This document shows, in pieces, positions 22,277 to 33,467 of a stretch of 64,000 bases of DNA (positions within the stretch are counted from its first letter, which is position 1; each line of letters opens with the position of its first letter). The notes beneath the pieces are model-generated. The model saw only the letters and a program-made list of their open reading frames with translations. It was not told the DNA's origin and did no database searches. The translations under genes were made by a program, and so were the position numbers. The DNA is from Brachionus plicatilis (taxonomy: Eukaryota > Rotifera > Eurotatoria > Ploima > Brachionidae). Location of the stretch: positions 331,751 to 395,750 of the forward strand of contig QEOQ01000353.1 of NCBI GenBank assembly GCA_010279815.1. Direction: 5' to 3'.

Positions 22277-24416
22277 ATGTTGTCAAAATCAAAAATACAG
22301 AGTAAAATTTAAATTTTCTAAATTTTTTATTTAATTAAACAATTTTTGATTAGATCTGGTCAAATGTTTGATGCAAACTCGCTACGCATCTACAAGTAGG
22401 CAACATAAAAAAAATTTTAAATACGAAATTTAATTTAAAAATAAAAAAAAAGATGCAAAATTTGATTTTATGGATCCGCTTAATTTGGAGTCTCAATTAA
22501 CCGACGAAGAAAAAATGATCAGAGACTCGTTTCGCTCTTATTGCCAGGAAGAACTTATGCCAAGAGTGCTCGAAGCTAATAGAAAAGAAAGTATTTATTA
22601 TCAAAAAATAATTGTTAAATAAATATAAATTTTTAAAATAATTATTAAGTCTTCCACAAGGAAATAATGAAAGAGATGGGCAATTTGGGCTATTTTGGTC
22701 CGACCATTAAAGGATACGGATGCGCTGGTGTATCCTCAGTTGCTTATGGACTTCTAGCCAGAGAAATTGAAAGGTTTTAAGGGAAAAAAATTAATTTTTT
22801 TTTGATAAATAATTTTTTTTTCTCAGAATTGACAGTGGATACCGTTCGGCATTCAGTGTTCAATCATCATTGGTAATGCATCCGATTTACACTTACGGAA
22901 CTCAGGCTCAAAAAGACAAATACTTGCCTTTATTGGCCAAAGGCGACCTGATAGGATGCTTTGGTCTGACCGAGCCGAATCATGGAAGCGATCCGAGTGG
23001 AATGGAAACCAGGGCTAAATATGATGCGGACAAAAAGTGCTATATTCTCAACGGGTCCAAATCATGGATAACCAATTCTCCGATTGCTGACATTGCTGTT
23101 GTCTGGGCTAAGTGTGAAGATAAAAGAATTAGGGGATTTATTCTAGAGAGAGCAATGAAAGGATTCTCGACTCCTAAGATTGAGGGAAAATTTTCTCTAA
23201 GAGCCTCGGTAACTGGTCAGATTGTAATGGAAGATGTTCATGTGCCTGAAGAGAATCTCTTGCCCAATGTGGACGGTTTGGCAGGTCCATTTGGATGCTT
23301 AAACAGTGCTAGATATGGAATAGCATGGGGTGTAATGGGAGCAGCTGAGTTTTGTTTTCACACAAGTAGGCAATATACTTTAGACAGGTAATTTTTCTTA
23401 TTAATTAAATAATAATTTTTTTAATAATATTTTAAAACTAAAAATTCAATAATATTGTTTTTAATGATTTTTTTAAATCCAAAAATTTGGTGAAAATTCA
23501 ATTCATAGATTTTATTTTTCCGTAGAATTATTATTTCATAGAATTTTTATAAGAGATTAAATAAAGAAAAATAATTTAATAAAATTTATTATTTTTTTCC
23601 AGAATAATAATCTCTTTTAATTTTTGATTGACATCAGATTGAAAAAATATTAAATTTTTTTTTAATCAGCAAAAAACGAAAATTTCAGATGAAAAAAAAT
23701 TTTTTCAAGATTCAATTAAACGTAAATACATTTAAAATTTGTTCCTAAAAAAGATTTATATTAATTTAATCTTTAATTTTTTTCTATTAAAGTTTTTAAC
23801 ATAATTTCTATGAGAAAAAATTCTATGAGTTTATTTCTATCAAACATTTTTCTACCAAAATTTATTCTATGAGTTTTATTTTATTTTATTAATTTTCTAT
23901 GAATTCATACATCATCAAAAATTTAATAATAATTTTATTTAAATCCAAATCCAAATCTAAATTCAAATTTACCATTTAATAAAAAAATTTCTTTTAGAAT
24001 ACAATTTGGTCGACCATTAGCTCAAAATCAATTAATTCAAAAAAAATATTCTGACATGGTCACTGAAATAGCGCTAGGTCTGCAAGCTTGTATTCAGGTT
24101 GGACGGCTTAAAGATGAAAATAAGTAGTTTAGATTTTTTTCTTTAGTTATTTTTATTTTTTAATATTTTTCTTAGAGCTACGCCTGAGATGATCTCACTA
24201 ATCAAGCGTAATAATTGCGGAAAAGCGCTGGAAATTGCTCGATTGGCACGTGACACACTTGGAGGAAATGGCATTTCGGATGAATATCACATAATTCGAC
24301 ATTGTATGAATTTGGAAGCTGTTAATACTTACGAGGGAACGCATGATATTCATGCTCTGATACTTGGTAGAGCGGTCACTGGTCTACAAGCTTTTACAGA
24401 CGGCAAAAAAGCTTAA
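22277..24416 (+). CDS. GCDH: Glutaryl-CoA dehydrogenase, mitochondrial, 418 aa, seven exons
   Basis: Exons: 22277-22301, 22354-22395, 22453-22590, 22650-22773, 22827-23387, 23998-24123 and 24176-24416, all in phase. The first two tiny exons encode a basic leader (MLSKSKIQ then [14 protein letters not shown]) that looks like a mitochondrial targeting peptide with an R-Y-A-S cleavage context. The mature part begins [14 protein letters not shown]. Acyl-CoA dehydrogenase motifs follow: [78 protein letters not shown] and [17 protein letters not shown], where the Glu of YEGTHD is the catalytic base. It oxidatively decarboxylates glutaryl-CoA to crotonyl-CoA in lysine/tryptophan breakdown using FAD. 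A TTTTTCAG acceptor-like site ends 10 nt before the ATG. Intron 5 (610 nt) is the only long one. Confidence 0.96.
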
Positions 24417-24654
24417 ATATATTAAAATAAAAAAGATGATTTTAAATTTTTAAAAATAAATTTTTTAAAATATAAAATATTTTATTCCAAAAAAATAAAA
24501 ATAAATTATTTTTGTTAAATTTTATTTAATAAATACTTAATAACATTTATAAATAATAATTAAAAACATTTGGATATAAGTTAACCATTGTTTTTTTGCT
24601 CAAATCAACATTAAAAAAAAAAAACTAGAAAAAATTTGTTCTATTCTAAAAGTA

Positions 24655-26184
24655 TCACCAATCACCTCTCCTTCGACGGGTTCGAGTACTTTGACTCTCT
24701 GTTTCGTCTGTTTTGGTTTCTTGTGCCTCACTTGGCTTTGGTTCTTCATTATCCCAGCCTCTACGCCTTCTACGTGAACTAGTTTGATCAGTTTCCTCAG
24801 TTTTCAAATCTGGTGTTGATGTTTCAACTTTATTATCTTCAGAATCCCAGCCACGACGACCTCTTCTATTAGAAACACTGTCAGAATCTTCCGCTTTCTC
24901 ACCTTTTTCTTCTGTATTTTCATTATCCCAACCCCTTCGTCTTCTCCTTGATGAAATTCCTTCTTCGGTTTTTTCTTCAGCATTCACTTTATTTTCTTCA
25001 GAATTTTCAGTATTTTCCTCCTTTATTTCATCATCTTTCTTCTCAGATTCCTCATTGTCCCAACCTCGACGTCTTCTTCTCGATGAAACTCTTTCTTCTG
25101 TTTTTTCCTCAGTATTATCATCATTTTTCACTTCTTTTTCCTCTTTATTTTCATCTCCAGCTTCATTTTCCTTACCAATTTCATTTTTGGCATCATCATC
25201 TTTGCTTTCGGTCTCTTCGTTATCCCAACCTCGACGTCTTCTCCTTGATGGTACACTTTCTTCTGTCTTTTCCTCAGTTTTTTCCTCAGTTTTTTCCTCA
25301 GAGTTATCTTTATTTTCCTCAGAGTTATCTTTATTTTCCTCAGAATTTTCAGTATTTTCCTCCTTTATTTCATCATCTTTCTTCTCAGATTCCTCATTGT
25401 CCCAACCTCGACGTCTTCTTCTTGATGAAACTCTTTCTTCTGTCTTTTCCTCAGTTTTTTCCTCAGAGTTATCTTTATTTTCCTCAGAATTTTCAGTATT
25501 TTCCTCCTTTATTTCATCATCTTTCCTCTCAGATTCCTCATTGTCCCAACCTCGACGTCTTCTTCTCGATGGTACACTTTCTTCTGTCTTTTCCTCAGTA
25601 TTCTCTCTTTTTTCCTCAGAATTATCTACATTTTTCACTTCTTTATCCTCTTTATTTTCATCTCCAGCTTCATTTTCAATTTCATTTTCACCAATTTCAT
25701 TTTTGGCATCATCATCTTTGCTTTCGGTCTCTTCGTTATCCCAACCTCTTCGTCTTCTTCTTGACGAAACACTTTCTTCTGTCTTTTCTTCTGTGTTGTC
25801 TTCTGTATTTTCTTCAGTATTTTCTTTATTTTCGTCAGAATTTGTTTCATTTTCTTCTTTTTTATCATCTTCAGCATCATCATCTTTCTTCTCAGACTCA
25901 TCATTATCCCAACCCCTGCCTTTTCTCCTTGTTGATACCCTTTCTTCTGTGTTTTCTTCAGTTTTTTCTTCAGTATTTTCTTCACTTTCCTCACTCTTTT
26001 CAGATCCATTTGTTTCCTTGATGTCCTCTTGATTTCCTGAGACAGCCTCGTTCTCAAAATTTTCCACATTTTTTTCTTCATTTTCTTTTTCATCCTTAGA
26101 CTCTGGGTCTTCAGGATTTTCCTCAGCCTCGCTTCCAGCCTCATTTTCCTCTTTATCACCTTCTTCTTTAGTCTCACTCTCCAC
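24655..26184 (-). repeat. Coding tandem repeat in the SH3BGRL tail exon
   Basis: The exon is built from related blocks of EEKTEE, SVPS/RVSS, RRRRRGWDN, EESEKKDDE and IKEENTENSEENKDNSEE, some nearly identical at DNA level (25010-25080, 25360-25430 and 25500-25570 in plus coordinates). A NSEENKD unit is locally duplicated. Recent unequal exchange is likely, so copy number may vary between individuals. Confidence 0.85.
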
Positions 26185-26689
26185 CTGGGACAATAAATTA
26201 AATTTTAAATATTAAAAAAAAAACTAAATTAAGGCAAACAGGATGCAATTTTTTCAAAACTTTATTTAACATGCAACAAAAAAATTCGAACAAAATTAAG
26301 GTTCATTTACAGCTTGGACAATTTTTGGTTTTTTTTCTGCCAACTTCAAAAACTGGAACAACTCATCATTCTCAATGGAAATGGCAAATGAGTCGTAATT
26401 GCCGCAATAGTCGTTCTCGTTGAATATTTGAGGAGGTAGAGTTAGACCCTTTGTGTTGGACTGTGCATTCTCAACCATAAATTGTTTGTCTTGTTCATTT
26501 GAGGGATCTGATATGTCAATTGTTAGGAGATCATTGCTCAGCAGACTGGATAGAACGAATTGTGCATGCTGTTGCTGTTTTTTGACCTTTGGACAAAGCA
26601 CCATTTAATAAAAAATAAAAGGATATTAAGTCAGCATTGATTACTTCTTGGTTTCCAGGCGTAGAGGAAACAAACAATTTAATGACCAT
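24655..26689 (-). CDS. SH3BGRL-type thioredoxin-fold protein with optional Arg/Glu-rich repeat tail (111 or 616 aa)
   Basis: Exon 1 (26689-26645) gives MVIKLFVSSTPGNQE and exon 2 (26586-26296) continues VKKQQQHAQFVLSSL to the family signature LPPQIFNENDYCGNYDSF, EL FQFLKL and a stop after VQAVNEP: a 111-aa SH3BGRL homologue. Exon 2 also contains an in-frame donor, CAAGCT|GTAAAT (exon end 26311), which pairs with acceptor CCCAG|GTGGAG (exon 3, 26184-24655) over a 126-nt intron in phase 0. This form adds 509 residues, giving 616 aa. The tail is Glu/Lys/Asn-rich with nine (S/T)-x-RR-x-x-RGWD(N/S) motifs about 40-75 residues apart and a final degenerate RTRRRRGDW. Vertebrate SH3BGR also has a Glu-rich tail, but the RGWDN motifs are not a feature I know from it. 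The motif resembles UHM-ligand motifs (basic run, Trp, acidic) of splicing factors. Which isoform dominates is unknown. An acceptor-like site (ATTTTAG) ends 8 nt before the ATG. Confidence 0.85.
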
Positions 26690-27290
26690 TGCTGTATCTA
26701 AAATTTAGAGATGAGTTTACAAAAAAATTTATTTTAAACAATAAAAAAAAATAAATTTATTGGTATCATATTACGATAATAATTTAATTTAATGGAAAAA
26801 ATTTGGAAGGTTGGAATCGAAGATCAATTGTTGAAGATGCTTTTTCTTATCGAATTATCTGGATTTAAAAGTTGAACTAAAATATGGTTTGAGATTTATT
26901 CATAATTTATGCTCTACCATACACAAAGGTTCTTTTTTATTTTTTATTTTTTTATATATTTTATTTTGTTCTAGTAATATCTAAGAGTTAAACATGTTGT
27001 ATCTAAAATTATAATTATAGATAGCAGCTATTGCTCAAAAGCTTATCTTTAGCCAATTAATTCAAGAGTTTAGGTTACACATCAAGGTTTAAATTTGTAT
27101 TGATTTTTTTCTTTTGTCTATTACCACAATTTTGGTCATTATTTGAAAATAAATAATTATTTTTATTTTTTTATTTATTGATTTTTCATGGATTCATTTT
27201 GAACCATGGCGTCATTACTGATAGATAAAGTCTGTTGTTTAGTTTAAAAGTACATTGATTGAACTTGATTTTGATTATGTTTTACCGTGG

Positions 27291-27362
27291 GCCTCCATAG
27301 CTCAGTGGTTAGAGCACCAGTCTTGTAAACTGGGGGTCGGGAGTTCGATCCTCCCTGGGGGC
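27291..27362 (+). tRNA. tRNA-Thr (anticodon TGT)
   Basis: A 72-nt cloverleaf: acceptor GCCTCCA pairs with TGGGGGC (one G-U), D arm GCTCAGTGGTTAGAGC, anticodon stem CCAGT/ACTGG with loop CTTGTAA (anticodon TGT, reads ACA), and T arm with GTTCGATC. A T-run follows directly as a Pol III terminator. CCGTGG precedes it, as in the second copy. Confidence 0.96.
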
Positions 27363-27779
27363 TTTTTTTATGACATTAAATAATTTAAAAAAATTAAATT
27401 TTTACAAAAAAAAATTTAAAACAAAAATAAAAATTTGGCAATTAAAAAGAATTGTTCAGGCAAAAATTATATTAAATTAGTTACCACATACTGGTTTATA
27501 AAAATATTCAATCTTTTACTTTTAGGATTTTATTCTAATTTTTTAATTATTGAAAATTTTATTTCCGATAAGAGTTATATAAATTAAAAAAAATGATACT
27601 GTAATAATATTGTTTTATTTTTGAGTTATTCAAATCGACAAAATTAAAAAACATGTAAAAATTATAAAAAATTAAAAAACTCTTATTTTTGAATTCATTC
27701 TTCAATTTAATCTATACAAAAATTTTAGAAAAAATCTAAAAAATATATTTTAAGTAAATTAAATTTTAAATCCTTTTCT

Positions 27780-28190
27780 TGTTTCTGATGCATGAATCAA
27801 CTTCTTCAAATCTTCTTTTGAACTCACATTATCCCAGATGGATCTGAAACCTCATAGAATTAAATTATTCATTCAAACTAAATTGATATTCAAGTCGCAT
27901 CCAAATTCTTACTTTTTTCAAATGACTTTATCCAAAAATCAAAATTTAAATTAAAATCTTATTTTTTTTTGATTTTTTGATTGTTTTAATTCAGGACAAT
28001 AGTAGTGATTGTGTGTGAAAAAAAAACTTTAAATTTCAAAGTTTTTAAAAGGCAAAATGACACTGATTATGATCTGCAAACAAGTTCCCGTCGGTAAAAT
28101 TGGGATGTAGAGGTACACAATTTGCCATACATTTGCCAGCATAATCGGTTAAATGACAAAAACACATTGATAAATCACCTAGAAGCTAAG
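27780..28190 (-). CDS. Possible exons of a small cysteine-containing protein
   Basis: On the minus strand, after an acceptor-like TTCTAG at about 28171, the frame reads DLSMCFCHLTDYAGKC, MANCVPLHPNFTDG and NLFADHNQ, with coding-like composition, then CHFAF and a stop. A second open piece near 27837-27758, after TTTCAG, reads SIWDNVSSKEDLKK, LIHASETRKGFKI and a stop. A weak donor (CA|GTGTCA) in the first piece would join them in phase. No start exon or family is recognised, so gene structure and function are unknown. It may be a real small gene or a decayed one. Confidence 0.35.
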
Positions 28191-28199
28191 TAACCAAAT

Positions 28200-30553
28200 G
28201 AGGATTTTATATTACAAAAAATTAAAAAATTTCGCAAATTTTTTTTTGTTTACCTTTTTGCCTAGAGGTTTGAATTTAAGAAGTTGACAAAAAAATTATA
28301 GAAGAAATTATAAACAAATTAAATTGAATTTTTTATTTTTAAAATTTCATAAAAATTTGTTGAAAAATGGTCTTTCAATTTATTACCAAAGATTCAGCAA
28401 AAACATTTATAACTATTTTAAATGTACATTTAATCGATCAAATCGTGGATCATGGATTTTATTTGAATATTTTTGTCTTGTAAAATCTCGGTTTTTGACT
28501 ATAAGAAATTAATTAGTGCCTATTTTATTATTATTTTTATTACTTTATCTTCAAGTTTATTTATTTTTTTAAATAATATATAAAAAAGCTCTGATAAATT
28601 TAAATCCTTTAGCAAAAATAAAAAATATATTTAAATACTTATGGTAAGAAAATTTAAAAAATAGATCAGAAGTACTCAAAAATTTTTTATTATGCAGTAA
28701 CTTAAATATTTAAGATTGAGTTAAAATTTAATGGTTTACCTAAGCAAATAATATTGAAAAATTAGCTCACTTTTCTTCATATTCGAGCACTAAAAGTTGC
28801 TATTAATTAGAACTAGCAGGATATTTGATTTATTTTAGCAAATTCAAAGATTCATCTATCATAAATAAAGAAAGTATATATATTAAGAATTTTAACATGT
28901 ATTTAGCAATCAGGATGCTTTTAGACAGGCTTTTTTCATTTTATGTATGAATGTTTATTTTTAAACAAGGAAAAATCAACTAGTATAATTAATTGTATTT
29001 TTTATAGAATCCATTTTTAGAATATTTTATGAAGAAATTGAGTGCTCAATTTTTATATTTTTTAGAATAATTAACAGAAGTGTTAAAATAGAAGACCAAA
29101 AAACAAAATAAAACTTTACCATGCCGTTAATGTTCATATTTAATCACCATAAAAGCATTATTAAGCAATAAATTACAATTGACAACATAATTTGAATTAA
29201 AAATAATGCTTCAAAAAAATTTTTTAAATATAATTTTAATCGACATATATTATTCTTTTTATTAATAGAAAATCGGTTACTAAACGGACAAAAAATGTAC
29301 AGTGATATTTCTTTCTGTTTATTAAACAAATTAAATTGATCCGAGAAAAAAAAATAAATTAAATATATAAAAATTGTTTATTTATTGAAGAATTTTGTTT
29401 GCAATATAAAAATAATAAATATTAGTAATAATAAAGAAATAACAATGATGCCACATAAAATGAGATATTAACTTCACAGTCATGAATTCATAACGAATTT
29501 TTGAATTTATAATAATTAATAATTAACTCTATTATAAAATAAAATTATTTGAAATATTTAAAATTTTCAAGTACAAAATTAGTCAAAAAAAACCTAATCT
29601 ACTTAACCTTAATAAGTCTCACATTATTTCAAGTAATATCTAATTTTTTGAGGTAAATTTTATAAAAATTGAAATTATGGTAATTTCTTGTATACTAGAA
29701 AAAATTTTGAAACATACCATCTATAAATATAAATTATATCAGCCTATCTAACCTAAAAGTGTAGCCGAAATCCAAAATTTTGTATAGTTATAAAAAAGAT
29801 AGTTTTAAAAATCTAGTAAAAAAGATTAAAATTTAATATTAATTATTTTTTATATTAAAAACCTTATATACGATGGCTTATTTGTATTATTGAGTACTAT
29901 TATTTCTTGATTTTATTTTTTTTTTCGATAGATTTATTAAATTTTAAAAATTTCGTTAATTTTGTCAATGAAATAAATATTATTATATAATAAAATTGGT
30001 ATTGTGAATATCAAATATAAATTGAAAAAATTCTTCATTTTTTTCTAAATAAAAATTAAAGTTAATAAAAAATATTAGAAAAAATACTGCAACATAGTGC
30101 AATATACTTTGTTGCACTTTATTACCTTAAATATTTTTTCTCAAGTAAAAAAAGACAAAAAATAAAGAATCAATAAGATTTAAATAGATTTTTGATTTGA
30201 TTTACTAAAAAAAGAAAGTAAAAAGTATATTTTACGTCAAAAAAGTCGCAACAAATTATGTTGCACTTTATTTTTTATTAATTTTTATTTTAATTTTTGT
30301 TCAATTTGTATTTAAAATTCACAACACCATAAAATTTGAAAATAAATATAAAAATAATTTTAAAACTTTGAATTTAATTAAAAAGTTATATTAAATCTCT
30401 AATCAGATAGTAAAATTATTTTTTTAGCTTTGAATACCATATGTATGCTCATTAATTAAATATAAAAAAAAGCCCAATTTTGGCAAATTTAATATTGTTT
30501 GTCTTCAGTTTAATATTTATTATGTTTGATTTAAAGTTATAATTTAACCGTGG
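28200..30553. other. Intergenic region
   Basis: A/T-rich sequence without a supported exon. It contains a second copy of the degenerate inverted repeat (30001-30330). Short open frames at 28324 and 29144 have low-complexity, Phe/Ile/Asn/Lys-dominated translations and no splice-site support. Confidence 0.5.
30001..30330. repeat. Degenerate inverted-repeat element, copy 2
   Basis: The left end ATTGTGAATATCAAATATAA is mirrored on the right by TTCAATTTGTATTTAAAATTCACAAC, as at 16846-17180. The centre carries two TTGCACTTTATT stretches (about 30112 and 30262). Divergent arms indicate an old insertion. Confidence 0.5.
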
Positions 30554-30625
30554 GCCTCCATAGCTCAGTGGTTAGAGCACCAGTCTTGTAAACTGGGGGT
30601 CGGGAGTTCGATCCTCCCTGGGGGC
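30554..30625 (+). tRNA. tRNA-Thr (anticodon TGT), second copy
   Basis: Identical in all 72 positions to the copy at 27291 and followed by TTTTTTT. The upstream TTTAACCGTGG resembles the TTTTACCGTGG before copy 1, so a short 5' flank was conserved or duplicated with the gene. Confidence 0.96.
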
Positions 30626-30830
30626 TTTTTTTTCTATTTCTAGCATAAATTTTTGTGCATATTCATTTTTTTATTTTAATTTTATTATATTCCTAAAATT
30701 TATATTTCATATTTTTTAAATGTGGAAATAAAACAAACAAACAAAAACGTATTAATTTAAACAATTTATTTAATTATTCTAAATTTAATTGGAATTTTTT
30801 CTATTAAAAATTATAAAATTTTCTAAGGCT

Positions 30831-33125
30831 CTACCAATCTGCATTTTGCTCGAATGGTTTCTCTACACAAAAAAAAATTATGAATTAATCTTTTTTTCAT
30901 TTTTTACATTCTTACCAGTGTTAACTGATCCATTTTCCCTAAAAAAAAATATTAAAAAAACATTTATAAAACAAAAATTATCTTACTCAGTCTTGACTTT
31001 TTTGAGTTCTGACGATTCATCACTGGTTGTTTCAGCTCCTTGATTAGTGCCTCCTTTATTCCGCTTACGTTTGTCAATCTGCTTATTTTTTCCATTTTCT
31101 TTTTTTTCTCCTAGAGCCGACTTGTTCTTCTGGTTTATGAAAGTTGAGTAAAAATACACTTTGTATTCTCGTCCTGACACACCGACAAGCTGTCCAGCGG
31201 CTTTTTTAGCATTGTCCGCATTTTGCAGTCCAACAAACGCGGACCGGTCATTTATCCAGCCTATGAATATCGGACCGTAAGCACTAAACAAATCGTACAG
31301 ATCCTGAGTTTCCCAACTTGACGGAAACTCAAGATAGAATACGTTGTCTCTTTTGGGCTCTTCTTGAAAATTTTTCAGATCAATATAGATTGTGTCAAAA
31401 GATTTCATCAAGTAAAGCCTTGTTAAAATTTTTAAATTAAAATTTTTAGAATAAAATATTTTTATTTTTTTTAATTACCTATTGATGTAGAATTCTTCAA
31501 AAGTTGATCTAGAGCCCTTAAGTGATTCTAGATAGTGCATCATTCGGGCATAGCAGCAACCGGTCAAATAAGCGTCATAGCCTGCTTCGTGAAGCTTTTC
31601 ATCATTCACCGAATAAACATCATTTTCTTAATTAAATTTATTTAATTATTTTATTTAATTTAATTATTTGAATTTAGGTTAAATTCAAAAATTAAATTAA
31701 CCTATTTTAATTGTAGGAAATGGGTCTTTGCTTAGTATTTTGTCCATGTCGCCTAATGTAGTGTTTGTGACCAATTCTTTGAGTGGCGGAACACTTGCCA
31801 TGTATTTGGTATCCAAAATTTTTGGAAACAAAGAATTTGTCATTGATTTAAAATCCTCGAAATTCTTGTCAAAAAATAAAATTCTGCTATTTTGTGAATG
31901 AAAATAAAAAATACTTCAGGTAGAGGAGATGTGAAAAATTGGCGCAATATTTGCATCACATCGGTCATCATGTTGTGACCAATAATGAGTTTTTGCTTTG
32001 TAAAAAAAATTAATCAAAAAAAAAAAAAGTATTTATTAATTATTTACTGATTGAGATAGGAACCAAATAAGTCTTGAAAAGCCGATTTCTTTTTCGAAAT
32101 CATCCTTTGATAAATTAAGCATTTTTTTAAAATTTTAATTAGATTTTTTTTACCAGATCTGATTTTATGTCAAGAGAATCAACTTTGGTAATTGTCATAA
32201 GACGTTCTTTATTTTCTAGAAATTTATTCTCGTACTTTAACCGCTTCTGGTACTTTTGACGAATATTTTTTTCTATAAAAATTCTCACAACGCTTTAGAA
32301 AAATAAAATAAAATTTTCAACAAAAAAATTATTTCTTGTTTACAATTCGGTAAATTTTATTTCTTTACGAGTTTCGTTTTCGTTCTGAACAAACTCATCA
32401 ATCTCTGTCATTAGAGTATCAATTTGTTGGTGGAATTCTTTTTTAGATGGGTACAAAGTGCCTTTGGGAATGCTTCTTTCCTCGAGGTCCAACTCGAGTT
32501 TATGTCTCAGAATTTCTTCCTGGTCTTTGCTCACAAACGAAACGCCCTTTTTGAACACTTTGTTGAAGTCAAAATTTTGCTCTATCAAAAATTCCAATGA
32601 AGAATTCTTTAAATTTAAAAATAAATGTTTTTTTATAAAAAAAACAACACTGAGATTTATACTAACCAAGCAAGAAAATGACAAATCCCGAGAATATTTA
32701 CAGTTGACAGAGCGCGGAAATAAATAGCAATTATAAGCATTGGATTCATAGCTTTTTTCAGATTAATTTTTAATTTCTAATCAAAATTTAATTACCTTTT
32801 ATCGCCTTCATTATATTTAAACAGACATAGTCCAAATTGAAGTATTAAAAAATTGTTGTCATTCTTTAAAAAGTTGAATGAATTTTTTAAATTAGAAATT
32901 AGAAAAGACTACATTTTTGATTTTTTCATATCGGATCCTTGGTGTATCGAATGAATTGAGATTTTTGTACTGAGTAATGCCGGTTAATTCACAATCAATT
33001 GAACAAAATGTGCATTCTTCTATTTTTTGTTTTATTTCAGGTAGAATTTGCTCAAAATCTTAATAAAAGAAGTTAATTGGGACGAAATTAATTTGACTTT
33101 AATTACTATCTATAGTAACGTCCAT
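30831..33125 (-). CDS. PARN: Poly(A)-specific ribonuclease PARN, 551 aa, 13 exons
   Basis: Exons (descending): 33125-33107, 33058-32913, 32863-32796, 32751-32667, 32606-32344, 32292-32154, 32104-32048, 31995-31915, 31864-31702, 31626-31479, 31418-30987, 30938-30916 and 30862-30831; all phases close (1656 nt). DEDD nuclease residues are visible: D28 and E30 in CSIDCEL (same numbering as human), the conserved GHNMMTD aspartate, and HEAGYDAY. An RRM (RDNVFYLEFPSSW to VFYFYS-like strands) follows the nuclease core, then a Lys/Glu-rich tail. The last two exons are only 23 and 32 nt and give the conserved end FEQNADW (human ends FEVPDTW). PARN shortens poly(A) tails of mRNAs and trims non-coding RNA ends in nucleus and cytoplasm. 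If the last two introns were retained the protein would stop at VKTE. Confidence 0.95.
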
Positions 33126-33395
33126 TTGAAAAATATTCTTAATTTTTTTTTTGAAAATGTGTTTAAAATTATTTTTGGTACTTATATATCGCTAAGATTA
33201 TAATTTTTAAAATTTTTCAATTTTTTTATTTAACTTAACAAATTACTAATTTTTTTTTATTTTAAAAAAATTAAATTTCTTCTTTTTTTTCAATTTGAGA
33301 TATGATAATTTTAAAGAAATTAAAAAGAGATAAAAAATTTATTCAAAAATTTATTTGATTAAAATTATTTTATTTAAAAATTTAATTGAATTGAA

Positions 33396-33467
33396 GCCTC
33401 CATAGCTCAGTGGTTAGAGCACCAGTCTTGTAAACTGGGGGTCGGGAGTTCGATCCTCCCTGGGGGC
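33396..33467 (+). tRNA. tRNA-Thr (anticodon TGT), third copy
   Basis: 72 nt, identical to the other two copies, followed by an eight-T terminator. The 5' flank (GAATTGAA) lacks the CCGTGG seen at copies 1 and 2. It lies 271 bp upstream of the PARN start codon on the opposite strand. Confidence 0.96.

Noticed and set aside
24948..26032. Long plus-strand open frames over the SH3BGRL tail exon (Phe/Leu-rich and Ser-rich)
   Set aside because: They are antisense shadows of the Glu/Arg repeat exon: GAA/GAG codons read backwards as TTC/CTC. There are no independent splice sites or start context.
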